DNA of 6,166 bases from Bacteroidetes bacterium UBA7368. Its GTDB lineage: Bacteria; Bacteroidota; Rhodothermia; Rhodothermales; UBA10348. The position numbers and the translations under genes are program-made. The stretch covers positions 1 through 6,166 of the forward strand of contig DKOG01000034.1 in NCBI GenBank assembly GCA_002469915.1. Reading direction: 5' to 3'. This document shows positions 1-6,166 of the stretch, piece by piece. Positions within the stretch are counted from its first letter, which is position 1. The number at the start of each line of letters is the position of its first letter. Below the pieces are notes generated by a model. The model saw only the letters and a program-made list of their open reading frames with translations. It ran no database searches and was not told the origin of the DNA.

Positions 1-2220
1 CGTAAACAAGTCATAGTAAAAGAGATTCTGACGGTTGAATAGGTTCATAGCTCCCGCGCGTAACGTACCCACGTACCGACCTTTTTCAACCTTCCGCTCG
101 AGCCACACATCCACTCGGGAATAAGTTGGTTGTCTTCCTCCGAATGGCTTGGAATACATAATGCGATCTATGCCTACCTCTTCGCTGACATCTACATCAG
201 GAGTCAGTAAGTACCATACGTCAAATCCACTCGACTCGGTAAAGGGCAATCCAGAACCGTATTGCCACTGTACCGTGATACCTATTTCCCCTTTTTGAGC
301 ATGCATCAGTGCGTTTAGTTGATGCCTACGATCATGCGAAGGATGATAGGTGAACGCGTCCGTTTCGTATTCCACGTTCGAGTACGCATAGCTGACAAAA
401 CCATCCAGGATTGAATCCAAAATGAACTCCCGATTTTCAAGGTTCACCCGAGCGTCAATGCCAAATGCCCGCCCACTGGCTTCTTGAAGACTAGTTGTGA
501 ACTGGGGGAAAGGACTGAAAATCGGCACTGAAAGCTGATCGTATCCTTTGTAGTACCCTTCGACAGCAGCACTTATCCAAGGTTGAATCTGGATATTATA
601 TCCAAGAATGGAGTGCATAGCGGCCGTAGCCTTTACGTCTTCCTGACCGGCAACCCACGCATAGAAAATATTTCCAAGATCACGCTCATCTGAAAGCCCA
701 GCGATTCGCTGGTGATACATTCCCCAAGAAGCATTTATCTGGTGCCGCCCCGTCTTTCCTGCAGGCCAAAATGAAGCTCTAAAGCGAGGCTCAACGTAGT
801 TTTCAGATCGGTCAGGTAGTGAATAAAGATGAATGCCTGGTTGCAAGCTCAAACGGCCATCCAACATATCGACTTTACCTTCGGCATAAGAACTGAGCTC
901 TTTTAATTGCTGGGTTGTAGATGAATAGTCCTGAAACAGATCATCCAGGACGAGAGTCAAGTCAGACTCCCGATACGTTGATCCAATGGTGACCTCGCCT
1001 TTGCGTAACAACCAAGTCAAATGTCCTTTCACATCCACACTTGAAATACCTGATTCTCTTTCAGGACTAGTTTCAGGGCCAAATTCATTCGTCATTTCGG
1101 ACACACCAGCAGTGACCTCTGCAATAATCGGCAACGCGTTGGAGCGATACGTGTAGGTACCACCATATACTCGATTAGTCCAACCCACTTCGGTACTGTC
1201 ATTGATAGAGGCTTCTTCGGCCTCACCAAATACCGTCTTCTTAGTACCCGCTATGTCACCCCGGTCTTCGGTATCCAGAAAGGTAAAGGAAAAGGCATGC
1301 GAGGAACCCAGGAGGCCGTGAATTTTAGCAAATCGATCTCCAAACCGATAGGGCATCCGCTGACCAAACATGTCCGGCATAATTCGCTCAATGAGCGATT
1401 CCCGAATGGAGGCAACAAATGACAAGCGCCCTTTCCAAAGCGGACCTTCTACCGTTGCTGAGCTCAGAAAAGGAGCTACGGAAACAGAACCAGCCAGATT
1501 TTGCTTATTACCGTTTCGCGCCCGCACGTCTAGAATCGAAGAAACACGCGTTCCGTATTTGGCACCAAATCCACCCGTATAAAATTGGGCTCGATCAACC
1601 AGTTCTTCCGGAAACGCGGAATACACACTCAAAATGTGGAATGGCATATATACTGGTAACCCATCCAACAGGGCCAAATTCTGATCGACTGCGCCACCCC
1701 GAACAAAAAATTGTCCGCCACGATCACCTTGTACCACAACACCAGGCACCGTTTGGAGATAGCCTGCTAAGTCACCCGATACTCCGGGAACGGGCACACG
1801 TTGAATTTCAGAGGGGACTATCGATTCTAGGCCAGCGGCCACGGCAGTAACCCCTCCTTCCGCTTCAGCTTCTACAACAAGTTCGTCAATCGTACCCGTT
1901 GCAGGGCGCAAAGCAACGATTCGTTCTAATACGTCCCCAGCGACAATCGAAAAATCCTCCGAAAAATCCGCATACCCGATAAAGGAAATCACAAGCGAAT
2001 ACGCACCAGGACGGACTCGATTAATAATGAAATACCCATCTCCGTCCGTTGCAGCACCCTGAATCAGTTGATCTCCTGATCGTAGAACCACCGTCGCACC
2101 CTGGAGTGGCTGCTCTGTAGCTTCATCCGTGACGAACCCACGAATTACAGCCTGCTGCGCCATGGCACTGCCTGAAAGGAAAAAAAGTGCTGCGAAAACG
2201 ATAAGTAGCGGACGCATCAT
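1..2220 (-). CDS. TonB-dependent outer-membrane receptor, C-terminus cut by the window edge
   Basis: An uninterrupted frame of 740 codons starts at 2220 and runs off the left edge. Residues 1-21 are a signal peptide (MMRPLLIVFAALFFLSGSAMA, cleaved before QQ). Residues 24-106 resemble the CarboxypepD_reg-like beta-sandwich domain (VIRGFVTDEATEQPLQGATV, later TDGDGYF). IDELVVEA at 111-118 is a TonB-box-like segment. Residues 130-235 form the plug (LAGYLQTVPGV, FFVRGG, LLDGLPVYMPFHILSVYSAF, FYTGGFGAKYG). The rest has the alternating aromatic pattern of a 22-strand barrel. The end, NLFNRQNLFYYDLFT, is typical of the last strands, so about 20-40 residues are probably missing. Such receptors import large or scarce ligands through the outer membrane using TonB-ExbBD energy. 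The ligand cannot be told: no SusD-like partner or transporter gene is visible. The start is chosen by the signal peptide; a second ATG follows at once, and no Shine-Dalgarno sequence is seen. The spacer to hisIE is 137 bp, so shared transcription is possible but unproven. Confidence 0.93.
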   Translation of the reverse strand, partial: MMRPLLIVFAALFFLSGSAMAQQAVIRGFVTDEATEQPLQGATVVLRSGDQLIQGAATDGDGYFIINRVRPGAYSLVISFIGYADFSEDFSIVAGDVLERIVALRPATGTIDELVVEAEAEGGVTAVAAGLESIVPSEIQRVPVPGVSGDLAGYLQTVPGVVVQGDRGGQFFVRGGAVDQNLALLDGLPVYMPFHILSVYSAFPEELVDRAQFYTGGFGAKYGTRVSSILDVRARNGNKQNLAGSVSVAPFLSSATVEGPLWKGRLSFVASIRESLIERIMPDMFGQRMPYRFGDRFAKIHGLLGSSHAFSFTFLDTEDRGDIAGTKKTVFGEAEEASINDSTEVGWTNRVYGGTYTYRSNALPIIAEVTAGVSEMTNEFGPETSPERESGISSVDVKGHLTWLLRKGEVTIGSTYRESDLTLVLDDLFQDYSSTTQQLKELSSYAEGKVDMLDGRLSLQPGIHLYSLPDRSENYVEPRFRASFWPAGKTGRHQINASWGMYHQRIAGLSDERDLGNIFYAWVAGQEDVKATAAMHSILGYNIQIQPWISAAVEGYYKGYDQLSVPIFSPFPQFTTSLQEASGRAFGIDARVNLENREFILDSILDGFVSYAYSNVEYETDAFTYHPSHDRRHQLNALMHAQKGEIGITVQWQYGSGLPFTESSGFDVWYLLTPDVDVSEEVGIDRIMYSKPFGGRQPTYSRVDVWLERKVEKGRYVGTLRAGAMNLFNRQNLFYYDLFT

Positions 2221-2357
2221 TGAACAATGAGTGTGACGGGAAAGGGACCTACAGCTTAAGCAATCTACCTGAATCCGCCCACTTCAAGAAGTCGGCTCTT
2301 TCGAATGGTATTAATGGTGCATCCAATCGACTGCTTGATGCATCGAATGGGCTAATT
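2221..2357. other. Intergenic spacer between hisIE and the receptor gene
   Basis: The 137 bp between the hisIE stop and the receptor start hold no credible gene. No hairpin followed by a T-run was found for hisIE. A weak minus-strand promoter guess is TTG near 2285-2287 with TAGATTGC at 2260-2267, but its spacing (17 bp between TTG and TA) and sequence both depart from the Bacteroidota consensus. The segment 2301-2350 contains three similar 8-mers at 21-bp intervals, listed separately. Confidence 0.5.
2301..2350. repeat. Three loosely similar 8-mers at 21-bp spacing
   Basis: TCGAATGG occurs exactly at 2301-2308 and 2343-2350, and the related TCCAATCG lies at 2322-2329, exactly midway. The second and third copies share more: TGCATCCAATCG at 2318-2329 and TGCATCGAATGG at 2339-2350 match at 10 of 12 positions. 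A 21-bp period equals two DNA turns, so the copies would face the same side of the helix, as operator half-sites often do. The element lies about 130 to 80 bp upstream of the receptor start. The repeats are short and imperfect, so chance is a real alternative. Confidence 0.3.
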
Positions 2358-2972
2358 TCACCGATGCCGCCTTTCCAAGACGGAAATCACATCAGAAAGG
2401 GAAAGTGCGTTCGCTTTTAATAGGACAATCAGGTGGTAGAGCAAGTCCGCAGACTCCTCAGCCAACCGTTCAAGGTTACCCGTAGCTCCCTCTAGTGCAG
2501 TTTCAACCCCCTCTTCGCCCACTTTCTGGGCCACTTTCTTAACGCCTTCATTCACGAGGCGAACGGTATAGGAGGCTGGGTCGCCGTCTTGAATTCTGGA
2601 ACTGACAATGTCTTCCAGTCGATTCAAAAACACAGCACTGGCTTCATTTTTTTGCTGCCAGCACGTGTCTGCACCTGTATGACAGGTTGGGCCGCTGGGG
2701 TCAGCCAGAACGAGCAATGCATCACCATCACAATCAGACCGAATCTCGTGGACGAGAAGGGTATTTCCAGACTCTTCCCCTTTTTCCCAAAGACGTTGCC
2801 TTGAACGGCTGAAAAAGGTGACTTTTCCAGATTGCAACGTCAAATCGAGTGATTCCTGATTCATATAACCGAGCATTAACACTCGGCGAGTGGAATTATC
2901 CTGAATGACGGCAGGGATCAGGCCATCGGCCGAAAACCGAATGGGATCACCGGTTAGTGTGACTGATTTCAT
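2358..2972 (-). CDS. hisIE: Bifunctional phosphoribosyl-AMP cyclohydrolase / phosphoribosyl-ATP pyrophosphatase HisIE
   Basis: This 204-residue cytoplasmic protein catalyses steps two and three of histidine biosynthesis: hydrolysis of phosphoribosyl-ATP to phosphoribosyl-AMP plus pyrophosphate (C-terminal HisE domain), then opening of the adenine ring to give ProFAR (N-terminal HisI domain). Residues 1-106 are the cyclohydrolase. They carry LMLGYMN at 32-38, the metal-binding stretch DCDGDALL at 80-87 (Asp80, Asp82 and Asp84 for magnesium, Cys81 for zinc) and Cys97 and Cys104 in [11 protein letters not shown]. Residues 114-204 are the all-alpha pyrophosphatase, with [14 protein letters not shown] at 150-163 and [14 protein letters not shown] at 172-185. 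The length is typical of fused HisIE proteins. The start codon overlaps the hisF stop as ATGA, which implies translational coupling; there is no Shine-Dalgarno sequence. Confidence 0.97.
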   Translation of the reverse strand: MKSVTLTGDPIRFSADGLIPAVIQDNSTRRVLMLGYMNQESLDLTLQSGKVTFFSRSRQRLWEKGEESGNTLLVHEIRSDCDGDALLVLADPSGPTCHTGADTCWQQKNEASAVFLNRLEDIVSSRIQDGDPASYTVRLVNEGVKKVAQKVGEEGVETALEGATGNLERLAEESADLLYHLIVLLKANALSLSDVISVLERRHR

Positions 2973-3724
2973 AGCCGGACGGGAATTTTATAGTCGTGTA
3001 AGTGAGACTTTAAATCTGGAATGGAAATCTCCTCAAAGTGAAAGATACTGGCGGCAAGTGCCGCATCTGCGGAATCATTTTGAAACACTTCAACAAAGTG
3101 AATCATACTTCCTGCGCCACCAGAGGCGATGACTGGAATTGAAGCGTTTCTGGATACTCGGTCTGTTATATCAAGAGCAAAACCATTCTTGGTACCATCA
3201 TGATCCATAGAGGTCAATAGAATTTCACCAGCACCCCTTTGTTCAACTTCTCCGGCCCATTTTTCTGCACGCAGCTCCGTAGGTCGCGTTCCACCATGAG
3301 AGTGCACGAGCCACTCGCCCTCAACCTGGCGAATATCAATGGCTACGACCACACATTGGGACCCAAACTCTGCAGCCATATCAGAAATCAAATCGGGCGT
3401 ACTGATCGCAGACGAGTTGATTGCCACTTTATCAGCTCCAGCCTGCAGTAAGTCCCGAACATCATCAACGGTTCGGACACCTCCTCCTACCGTGAACGGA
3501 ATGTTAATGACCTCTGCGACGCGTCGAACCAAGTCAAGAAGCGTACCTCTCGTCTCAAGTGAAGCCGCAATATCTAAAAATACGAGTTCATCAGCGCCCT
3601 GCTGCACATAGGATCGTGCCAACTGAACAGGATCGCCAGCATCTCTCAAATTGATGAAGTTCACCCCTTTCACGGTGCGACCGTTTTGGATATCCAAACA
3701 GGGTATGATGCGTTTTGTAAGCAT
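2969..3724 (-). CDS. hisF: Imidazole glycerol phosphate synthase, cyclase subunit HisF
   Basis: HisF is the (beta/alpha)8-barrel cyclase subunit that, with the glutaminase HisH, turns PRFAR and ammonia into imidazole glycerol phosphate and AICAR in the cytoplasm. Its 251 residues match the family length. The N-terminus is [19 protein letters not shown]; both catalytic aspartates are present, Asp11 in CLD and Asp130 in VVVAIDIRQ. Phosphate-binding motifs are TVGGGVR at 78-84 and ASGGAG at 200-205; [13 protein letters not shown] at 170-182 and [13 protein letters not shown] at 43-55 are also typical. Its partner HisH and the isomerase HisA are not in the window, so this is a displaced two-gene his unit or the tail of a split operon. 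It follows the tRNA terminator, so it needs its own promoter, probably within 3725-3894, but none was recognised. No Shine-Dalgarno sequence precedes the ATG. Confidence 0.98.
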   Translation of the reverse strand: MLTKRIIPCLDIQNGRTVKGVNFINLRDAGDPVQLARSYVQQGADELVFLDIAASLETRGTLLDLVRRVAEVINIPFTVGGGVRTVDDVRDLLQAGADKVAINSSAISTPDLISDMAAEFGSQCVVVAIDIRQVEGEWLVHSHGGTRPTELRAEKWAGEVEQRGAGEILLTSMDHDGTKNGFALDITDRVSRNASIPVIASGGAGSMIHFVEVFQNDSADAALAASIFHFEEISIPDLKSHLHDYKIPVRL

Positions 3725-3750
3725 GGCAAATAGTACGGGTCAAATGCTTT

Positions 3751-3894
3751 TTAGATCGTGAATCTTCGAGATAATTCAGACCCGATCAATACTCCAGCAT
3801 TGAACTCAATGTCTTGACTGGGTGCAGCCTCACCATTCATCCTGGTTAGCGATCCGCTCAATGGCAGCTCAAACTCGAAACGGCTCTGACTCAT
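3751..3894 (-). CDS. Possible small ORF of 47 codons upstream of hisF, unrecognised
   Basis: An ATG-to-TAA frame of 47 codons fills most of the space between the tRNA terminator and hisF and ends 26 bp before the hisF start. The product begins MSQSRFEFELPLSGSLTRMN and ends VLIGSELSRRFTI. It is not a histidine leader peptide, since it has no histidine residues. It has no signal peptide, cysteines or obvious membrane segment; the alternating FEFEL pattern could form a beta strand. Its ATG sits directly against the T-run of the terminator with no ribosome binding site, and the frame stays open upstream through the terminator. It may be a chance ORF in the hisF leader, a decayed gene remnant or a real small protein. 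I do not recognise it and favour chance. Confidence 0.2.
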   Translation of the reverse strand: MSQSRFEFELPLSGSLTRMNGEAAPSQDIEFNAGVLIGSELSRRFTI

Positions 3895-3935
3895 AAAACG
3901 AAAGCCCCGACTGCATCGCAGTCGGGGCTTTCGTT
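3895..3935 (-). terminator. Strong rho-independent terminator after tRNA-Ser
   Basis: Positions 3897-3914 and 3918-3935 are a perfect 18-bp inverted repeat around a 3-base loop (physically probably a shorter stem with a 5-base loop). The core is GC-rich (AGCCCCGACTGC). In the minus-strand transcript the stem ends in CGUUUUA, which gives a short U-tract. It starts 6 bp past the tRNA 3' end, so it should end the tRNA transcript and shield hisF from read-through from the tRNA and atp side. On the plus strand the tail is weaker. Confidence 0.9.
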
Positions 3936-3940
3936 GGTCG

Positions 3941-4029
3941 CGGAGAGGGAGGGATTCGAACCCTCGGTACCCTATAAAAGGTACGCAGGTTTAGCAAACC
4001 TGTGGTTTCAGCCACTCACCCACCTCTCC
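3941..4029 (-). tRNA. tRNA-Ser (anticodon GCU)
   Basis: An 89-nt type II tRNA on the minus strand. The acceptor stem pairs GGAGAGG with CCTCTCC, with discriminator G. The D-arm is GGT-GAGTGGCTGAA-ACC. The anticodon arm is CAGGT-TTGCTAA-ACCTG, with GCT at 3993-3995 reading AGC and AGU serine codons. The long variable arm pairs GTACC with GGTAC, as in serine tRNAs. The T-arm is GAGGG-TTCGAAT-CCCTC. The 3' CCA is not encoded (CGACC follows), so CCA must be added enzymatically. Leucine and tyrosine tRNAs also have long arms, but the anticodon and discriminator settle serine. It has its own candidate promoter and a strong terminator, which suggests a single-gene transcript. Confidence 0.97.
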
Positions 4030-4057
4030 GGGTTGTGCTGACTAAACGCCCGCAAGG

Positions 4058-4079
4058 GACCTCTGTTCAAACAGGGGTC
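4058..4079. repeat. Imperfect 22-bp palindrome in the tRNA leader
   Basis: GACCTCTGTT (4058-4067) and AACAGGGGTC (4070-4079) are inverted copies with 9 of 10 positions paired around a 2-base centre. The palindrome touches the end of the candidate -7 element and covers the expected transcription start region. It could be a leader hairpin in the pre-tRNA or an operator. It is not a convincing terminator for atpG: the minus strand continues with CCCTTGCGGG and not with a T-run. Confidence 0.4.
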
Positions 4080-4109
4080 AAAATTACGTTCTTCTGCGAG
4101 TCAGGTCAA
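4079..4109 (-). promoter_or_regulatory. Candidate promoter for tRNA-Ser, Bacteroidota-like
   Basis: On the minus strand TTGACC (4104-4109) is followed after 17 bp by TAATTTTG (4079-4086). TAATTTTG fits the TAnnTTTG -7 consensus described for Bacteroidota primary sigma factors, and the upstream TTG lies 20 bp before the TA, near the usual 19-21. The expected start is about 4070-4074, giving a leader of roughly 40 nt before the tRNA at 4029. This is a motif-based inference. Confidence 0.55.
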
Positions 4110-4184
4110 CGAAGACAGTGGGAATTTCATTTCGAAATCTTACCAGCAAACTCTCAAAAACGATTCCAGCTTTTCGACTTAAAA

Positions 4185-5108
4185 TCAACCAGCTTCCATT
4201 GCGTCGGCGCCCGAAGTGATCTCGATGAGCTCCTTCGTAATGGCAGCCTGACGAGCCCGGTTATAACTCAATTTCAAGTCTTTGAGTAGATCTTCGGCAT
4301 TTGTCGTCGCATTATCCATGGCAACCATACGAGCGCCTTGCTCGGAAGCGTTCGATTCAAGTAAGATCCGCCAAATCTTATAGTTCAGGAATTGAGGAAC
4401 GAGAATGTTCAAAATCTCACCAACACCCGGTTCGTAGATCGGATCATTCGACATGGTCGGTTGTGAATCATTCTGATGCTGCAGTTCAGATTCCATAACC
4501 GGAGTTAGAAAACGCTCTGATGGAATTGGAATGAAGGGTTCCACGATACGATTTTGGGAGATCGTATTCTTAAACTCATTGTAGAGCACAAAAACTTCGT
4601 CCCATCGGCCGTCCAAGAAGCCGTGCTCGGCAAGTGATGCTACTTCATCGGCCGTCCGAAAGTCCAACTTGTCGAATGCCCCCCTGAAGTCTCCAGATAT
4701 CTGATAACCGCGCCGAGCAAAGTGCTCATATCCCTTCCGACCCACACAGGCCAAAAACAGCTTTCCTGCTTTATGATGCTCGGCGAATCGTTCCCGAATT
4801 GCTTGTTCTGCCAGCTTAATGACATTGGAATTAAAGGCTCCCGCCAAACCACGATCTGCGGTCACAATGATCAGAAGGACATTGTTCACTTCCTCACGAT
4901 GCTGGAAGAGTGGATGCAATGAAGTATCCACACGCTGCTTCAGCCTCGTGATTATCTCAGAAAGCTTATACGAGTATGGACGCGTTGCAAAGATATTCTC
5001 CTGCGCACGACGCAATTTAGCTGCCGCCACCATTTTCATGGCACGCGTTAGCTGCTGCGTATTCTTTACCGAAGAAATTCGGTCCCGTAAGTCTCGTAAG
5101 CTTGCCAT
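4185..5108 (-). CDS. atpG: F-type ATP synthase gamma subunit AtpG
   Basis: Gamma is the central rotor shaft of F1, coupling proton or sodium flow through the membrane c-ring to ATP synthesis in the alpha3-beta3 head. The 307-residue protein has both coiled-coil termini: the N-terminal helix (ISSVKNTQQLTRAMKMVAAA at 11-30, then KLRRAQ) and the C-terminal helix at about 254-300. ITKELIEITSGADA at 290-303 fits the PROSITE gamma signature. TADRGLAGAFN at 83-93 starts the Rossmann-like middle domain. It is about 20 residues longer than the E. coli protein; the extra length appears to be a polar stretch at about 205-228 (ELQHQNDSQPTMSNDP). It starts 7 bp after atpA with no Shine-Dalgarno sequence, so translation is probably coupled. 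The next gene is a tRNA rather than atpD. Confidence 0.98.
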   Translation of the reverse strand: MASLRDLRDRISSVKNTQQLTRAMKMVAAAKLRRAQENIFATRPYSYKLSEIITRLKQRVDTSLHPLFQHREEVNNVLLIIVTADRGLAGAFNSNVIKLAEQAIRERFAEHHKAGKLFLACVGRKGYEHFARRGYQISGDFRGAFDKLDFRTADEVASLAEHGFLDGRWDEVFVLYNEFKNTISQNRIVEPFIPIPSERFLTPVMESELQHQNDSQPTMSNDPIYEPGVGEILNILVPQFLNYKIWRILLESNASEQGARMVAMDNATTNAEDLLKDLKLSYNRARQAAITKELIEITSGADAMEAG

Positions 5109-5115
5109 GGATTGA

Positions 5116-6166
5116 TCAGGCTTCGGTTGCGGTATAAACGTCTACCAATTCGTTTGCTTCTGATTTCAGCATTTCAGCCAAATCATCAGAAACAGCACCG
5201 GAAGAAACGATCGTGCCAAGAGCATCGGGATGTTTGAGATGCATCCGTTCGATGAACTCTTTCTCGAATTCTTTCAGACGATCCGAAGGAACAGAATCCA
5301 AAAGACCATTACCAGCTGCGAAAATAATAGCAATCTGTTCTTCAACAGGAACGGGTACGTACTGCCCCTGCTTCAGGATCTCAACTAGCTTCTCTCCACG
5401 AGTAAGCTGACGTTGAGTGGCCGCATCCAAGTCAGAGCCGAACTTCGAGAACGCCTCCAATTCACGATACTGAGCTAAGTCGAGGCGAAGTGTACCCGAG
5501 ACCTTCTTCATGCCCTTGATCTGCGCATTACCACCAACACGAGATACCGAAATACCCACGTTAATAGCAGGACGCACACCAGCGTTAAAAAGTCCAGATT
5601 CCAAGTAGATCTGACCATCAGTAATCGAAATTACGTTAGTCGGGATATACGCAGAGACGTCACCAGCCTGTGTTTCAATTACAGGAAGTGCTGTCAGAGA
5701 ACCCCCACCTTTGACTTTGTCTTTCAGACAGTCAGGCAGGTCGTTCATGTTTTTGGCAACGGTATCAGACGAGTTGATCTTAGCTGCGCGTTCTAGCAAG
5801 CGGGAATGCAAATAGAAGACGTCTCCAGGATACGCCTCACGTCCCGGTGGACGTCTTAGCAGCAAAGAAACTTCGCGATACGATACAGCCTGCTTTGAAA
5901 GATCATCGTAAATAATCAGGGCGTGACGACCCGTATCTCGGAAAAGCTCTCCGATACATGCTCCAGCAAAAGGTGCGATATACTGAAGAGGTGCTGGAGT
6001 CGCAGCACCCGCATTCACAATTACGGTGTACTCCATGGCACCGTGCTCTTCCAGAGAGCGCATAACCTGTGCAACGGTGGAGTTTTTCTGCCCAATTGCA
6101 ACATAAATGCAAAAGACAGGCTTATCCGTCTGGTGAGTTGACTTTTGATTGATAATCGTATCAATC
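5116..6166 (-). CDS. atpA: F-type ATP synthase alpha subunit AtpA, N-terminus cut by the window edge
   Basis: The frame enters at the right edge and gives 349 residues before TGA, about two thirds of the usual 510-530. It begins IDTIINQ, just past the P-loop, so the Walker A motif and N-terminal beta-barrel lie outside the window. Visible parts are CIYVAIGQK at 19-27 of the fragment, the Walker-B-like strand [13 protein letters not shown] at 81-93, [20 protein letters not shown] at 101-120, and the alpha/beta signature [10 protein letters not shown] at 199-208. The last is followed by the conserved arginine finger, Arg209 in SRVGG, that completes the catalytic site on beta. The helical C-terminal domain follows. 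Alpha binds nucleotide non-catalytically and alternates with beta in the F1 head. ATG codons within the window, such as the one at 6063, are internal methionines and not the start. Confidence 0.98.
   Translation of the reverse strand, partial: IDTIINQKSTHQTDKPVFCIYVAIGQKNSTVAQVMRSLEEHGAMEYTVIVNAGAATPAPLQYIAPFAGACIGELFRDTGRHALIIYDDLSKQAVSYREVSLLLRRPPGREAYPGDVFYLHSRLLERAAKINSSDTVAKNMNDLPDCLKDKVKGGGSLTALPVIETQAGDVSAYIPTNVISITDGQIYLESGLFNAGVRPAINVGISVSRVGGNAQIKGMKKVSGTLRLDLAQYRELEAFSKFGSDLDAATQRQLTRGEKLVEILKQGQYVPVPVEEQIAIIFAAGNGLLDSVPSDRLKEFEKEFIERMHLKHPDALGTIVSSGAVSDDLAEMLKSEANELVDVYTATEA

Noticed and set aside
1419..1850. Plus-strand ORF of 143 codons
   Set aside because: It lies wholly antisense to the plug region of the receptor, has no recognisable domain, and its composition is explained by the codon pattern of the opposite strand.
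3725..3765. Possible promoter directly before hisF (TTTGACC and TACTATTTG on the minus strand)
   Set aside because: The two elements are only a few bases apart and TACTATTTG has the wrong internal spacing for TAnnTTTG; a start here would fall inside hisF.
4120..4184. Terminator after atpG
   Set aside because: There are T-rich runs and a 10-bp palindrome (ATTTCGAAAT), but no GC-rich stem followed by a T-run on the minus strand.
4002..4289. Plus-strand ORF of 95 codons
   Set aside because: It runs through the tRNA, the spacer and the end of atpG, so it cannot be a normal gene; no ribosome binding site or known motif was seen.
4819..5115. Plus-strand ORF of 98 codons and several other plus-strand ORFs of 65-95 codons across the his and atp genes
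   Set aside because: All are antisense shadows of strongly conserved genes, with no family resemblance.
5903..6112. Second minus-strand ORF overlapping atpA
   Set aside because: It is an out-of-frame shadow of the highly conserved AtpA reading frame.
1..6166. Mobile element, CRISPR array, integration scar at the tRNA, or defence system
   Set aside because: No spaced direct repeats of CRISPR type, no transposase, integrase or nuclease-like protein, and no second copy of the tRNA 3' end was found in the window.

Overview
All recognisable genes in this window lie on the minus strand and belong to well-known families. In transcription order (right to left) they are: the C-terminal two thirds of an F-type ATP synthase alpha subunit (atpA, cut by the right edge), the gamma subunit (atpG), a tRNA-Ser(GCU), a 47-codon unassigned small ORF, the histidine-biosynthesis genes hisF and hisIE, and a large TonB-dependent outer-membrane receptor cut by the left edge.

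The window suggests a bacterium of the Bacteroidota/Rhodothermota/Balneolota (FCB) branch. Four things point that way. The receptor combines a signal peptide, a carboxypeptidase-regulatory-like domain, a plug and a barrel. No gene start has a clear Shine-Dalgarno sequence. The tRNA promoter has a TAnnTTTG-type -7 element. atpG is not followed by atpD, which fits the split atp cluster known in this group. The GC content looks close to 50 percent. Species-level placement is not possible by eye.

Layout. 5116-6166 is atpA and 4185-5108 is atpG, 7 bp apart in the usual order for F1 genes; together they make part of the catalytic head and the rotor shaft. 4030-4184 is a spacer holding a plausible promoter for the tRNA at 3941-4029. 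The tRNA ends in a very strong intrinsic terminator (3895-3935) that insulates the his genes. 3725-3894 is the his leader, holding only the small ORF. hisF (2969-3724) and hisIE (2358-2972) overlap by ATGA and encode consecutive or nearby steps of histidine synthesis: HisIE performs steps 2 and 3, HisF the cyclase step. 2221-2357 is a short spacer with three loosely similar 8-mers spaced 21 bp apart. 1-2220 is the receptor.

I found no mobile element, CRISPR array, phage gene, riboswitch or evident novel system. The observations worth a second look are the organisation of the intergenic regions and the small ORF; all are modest.
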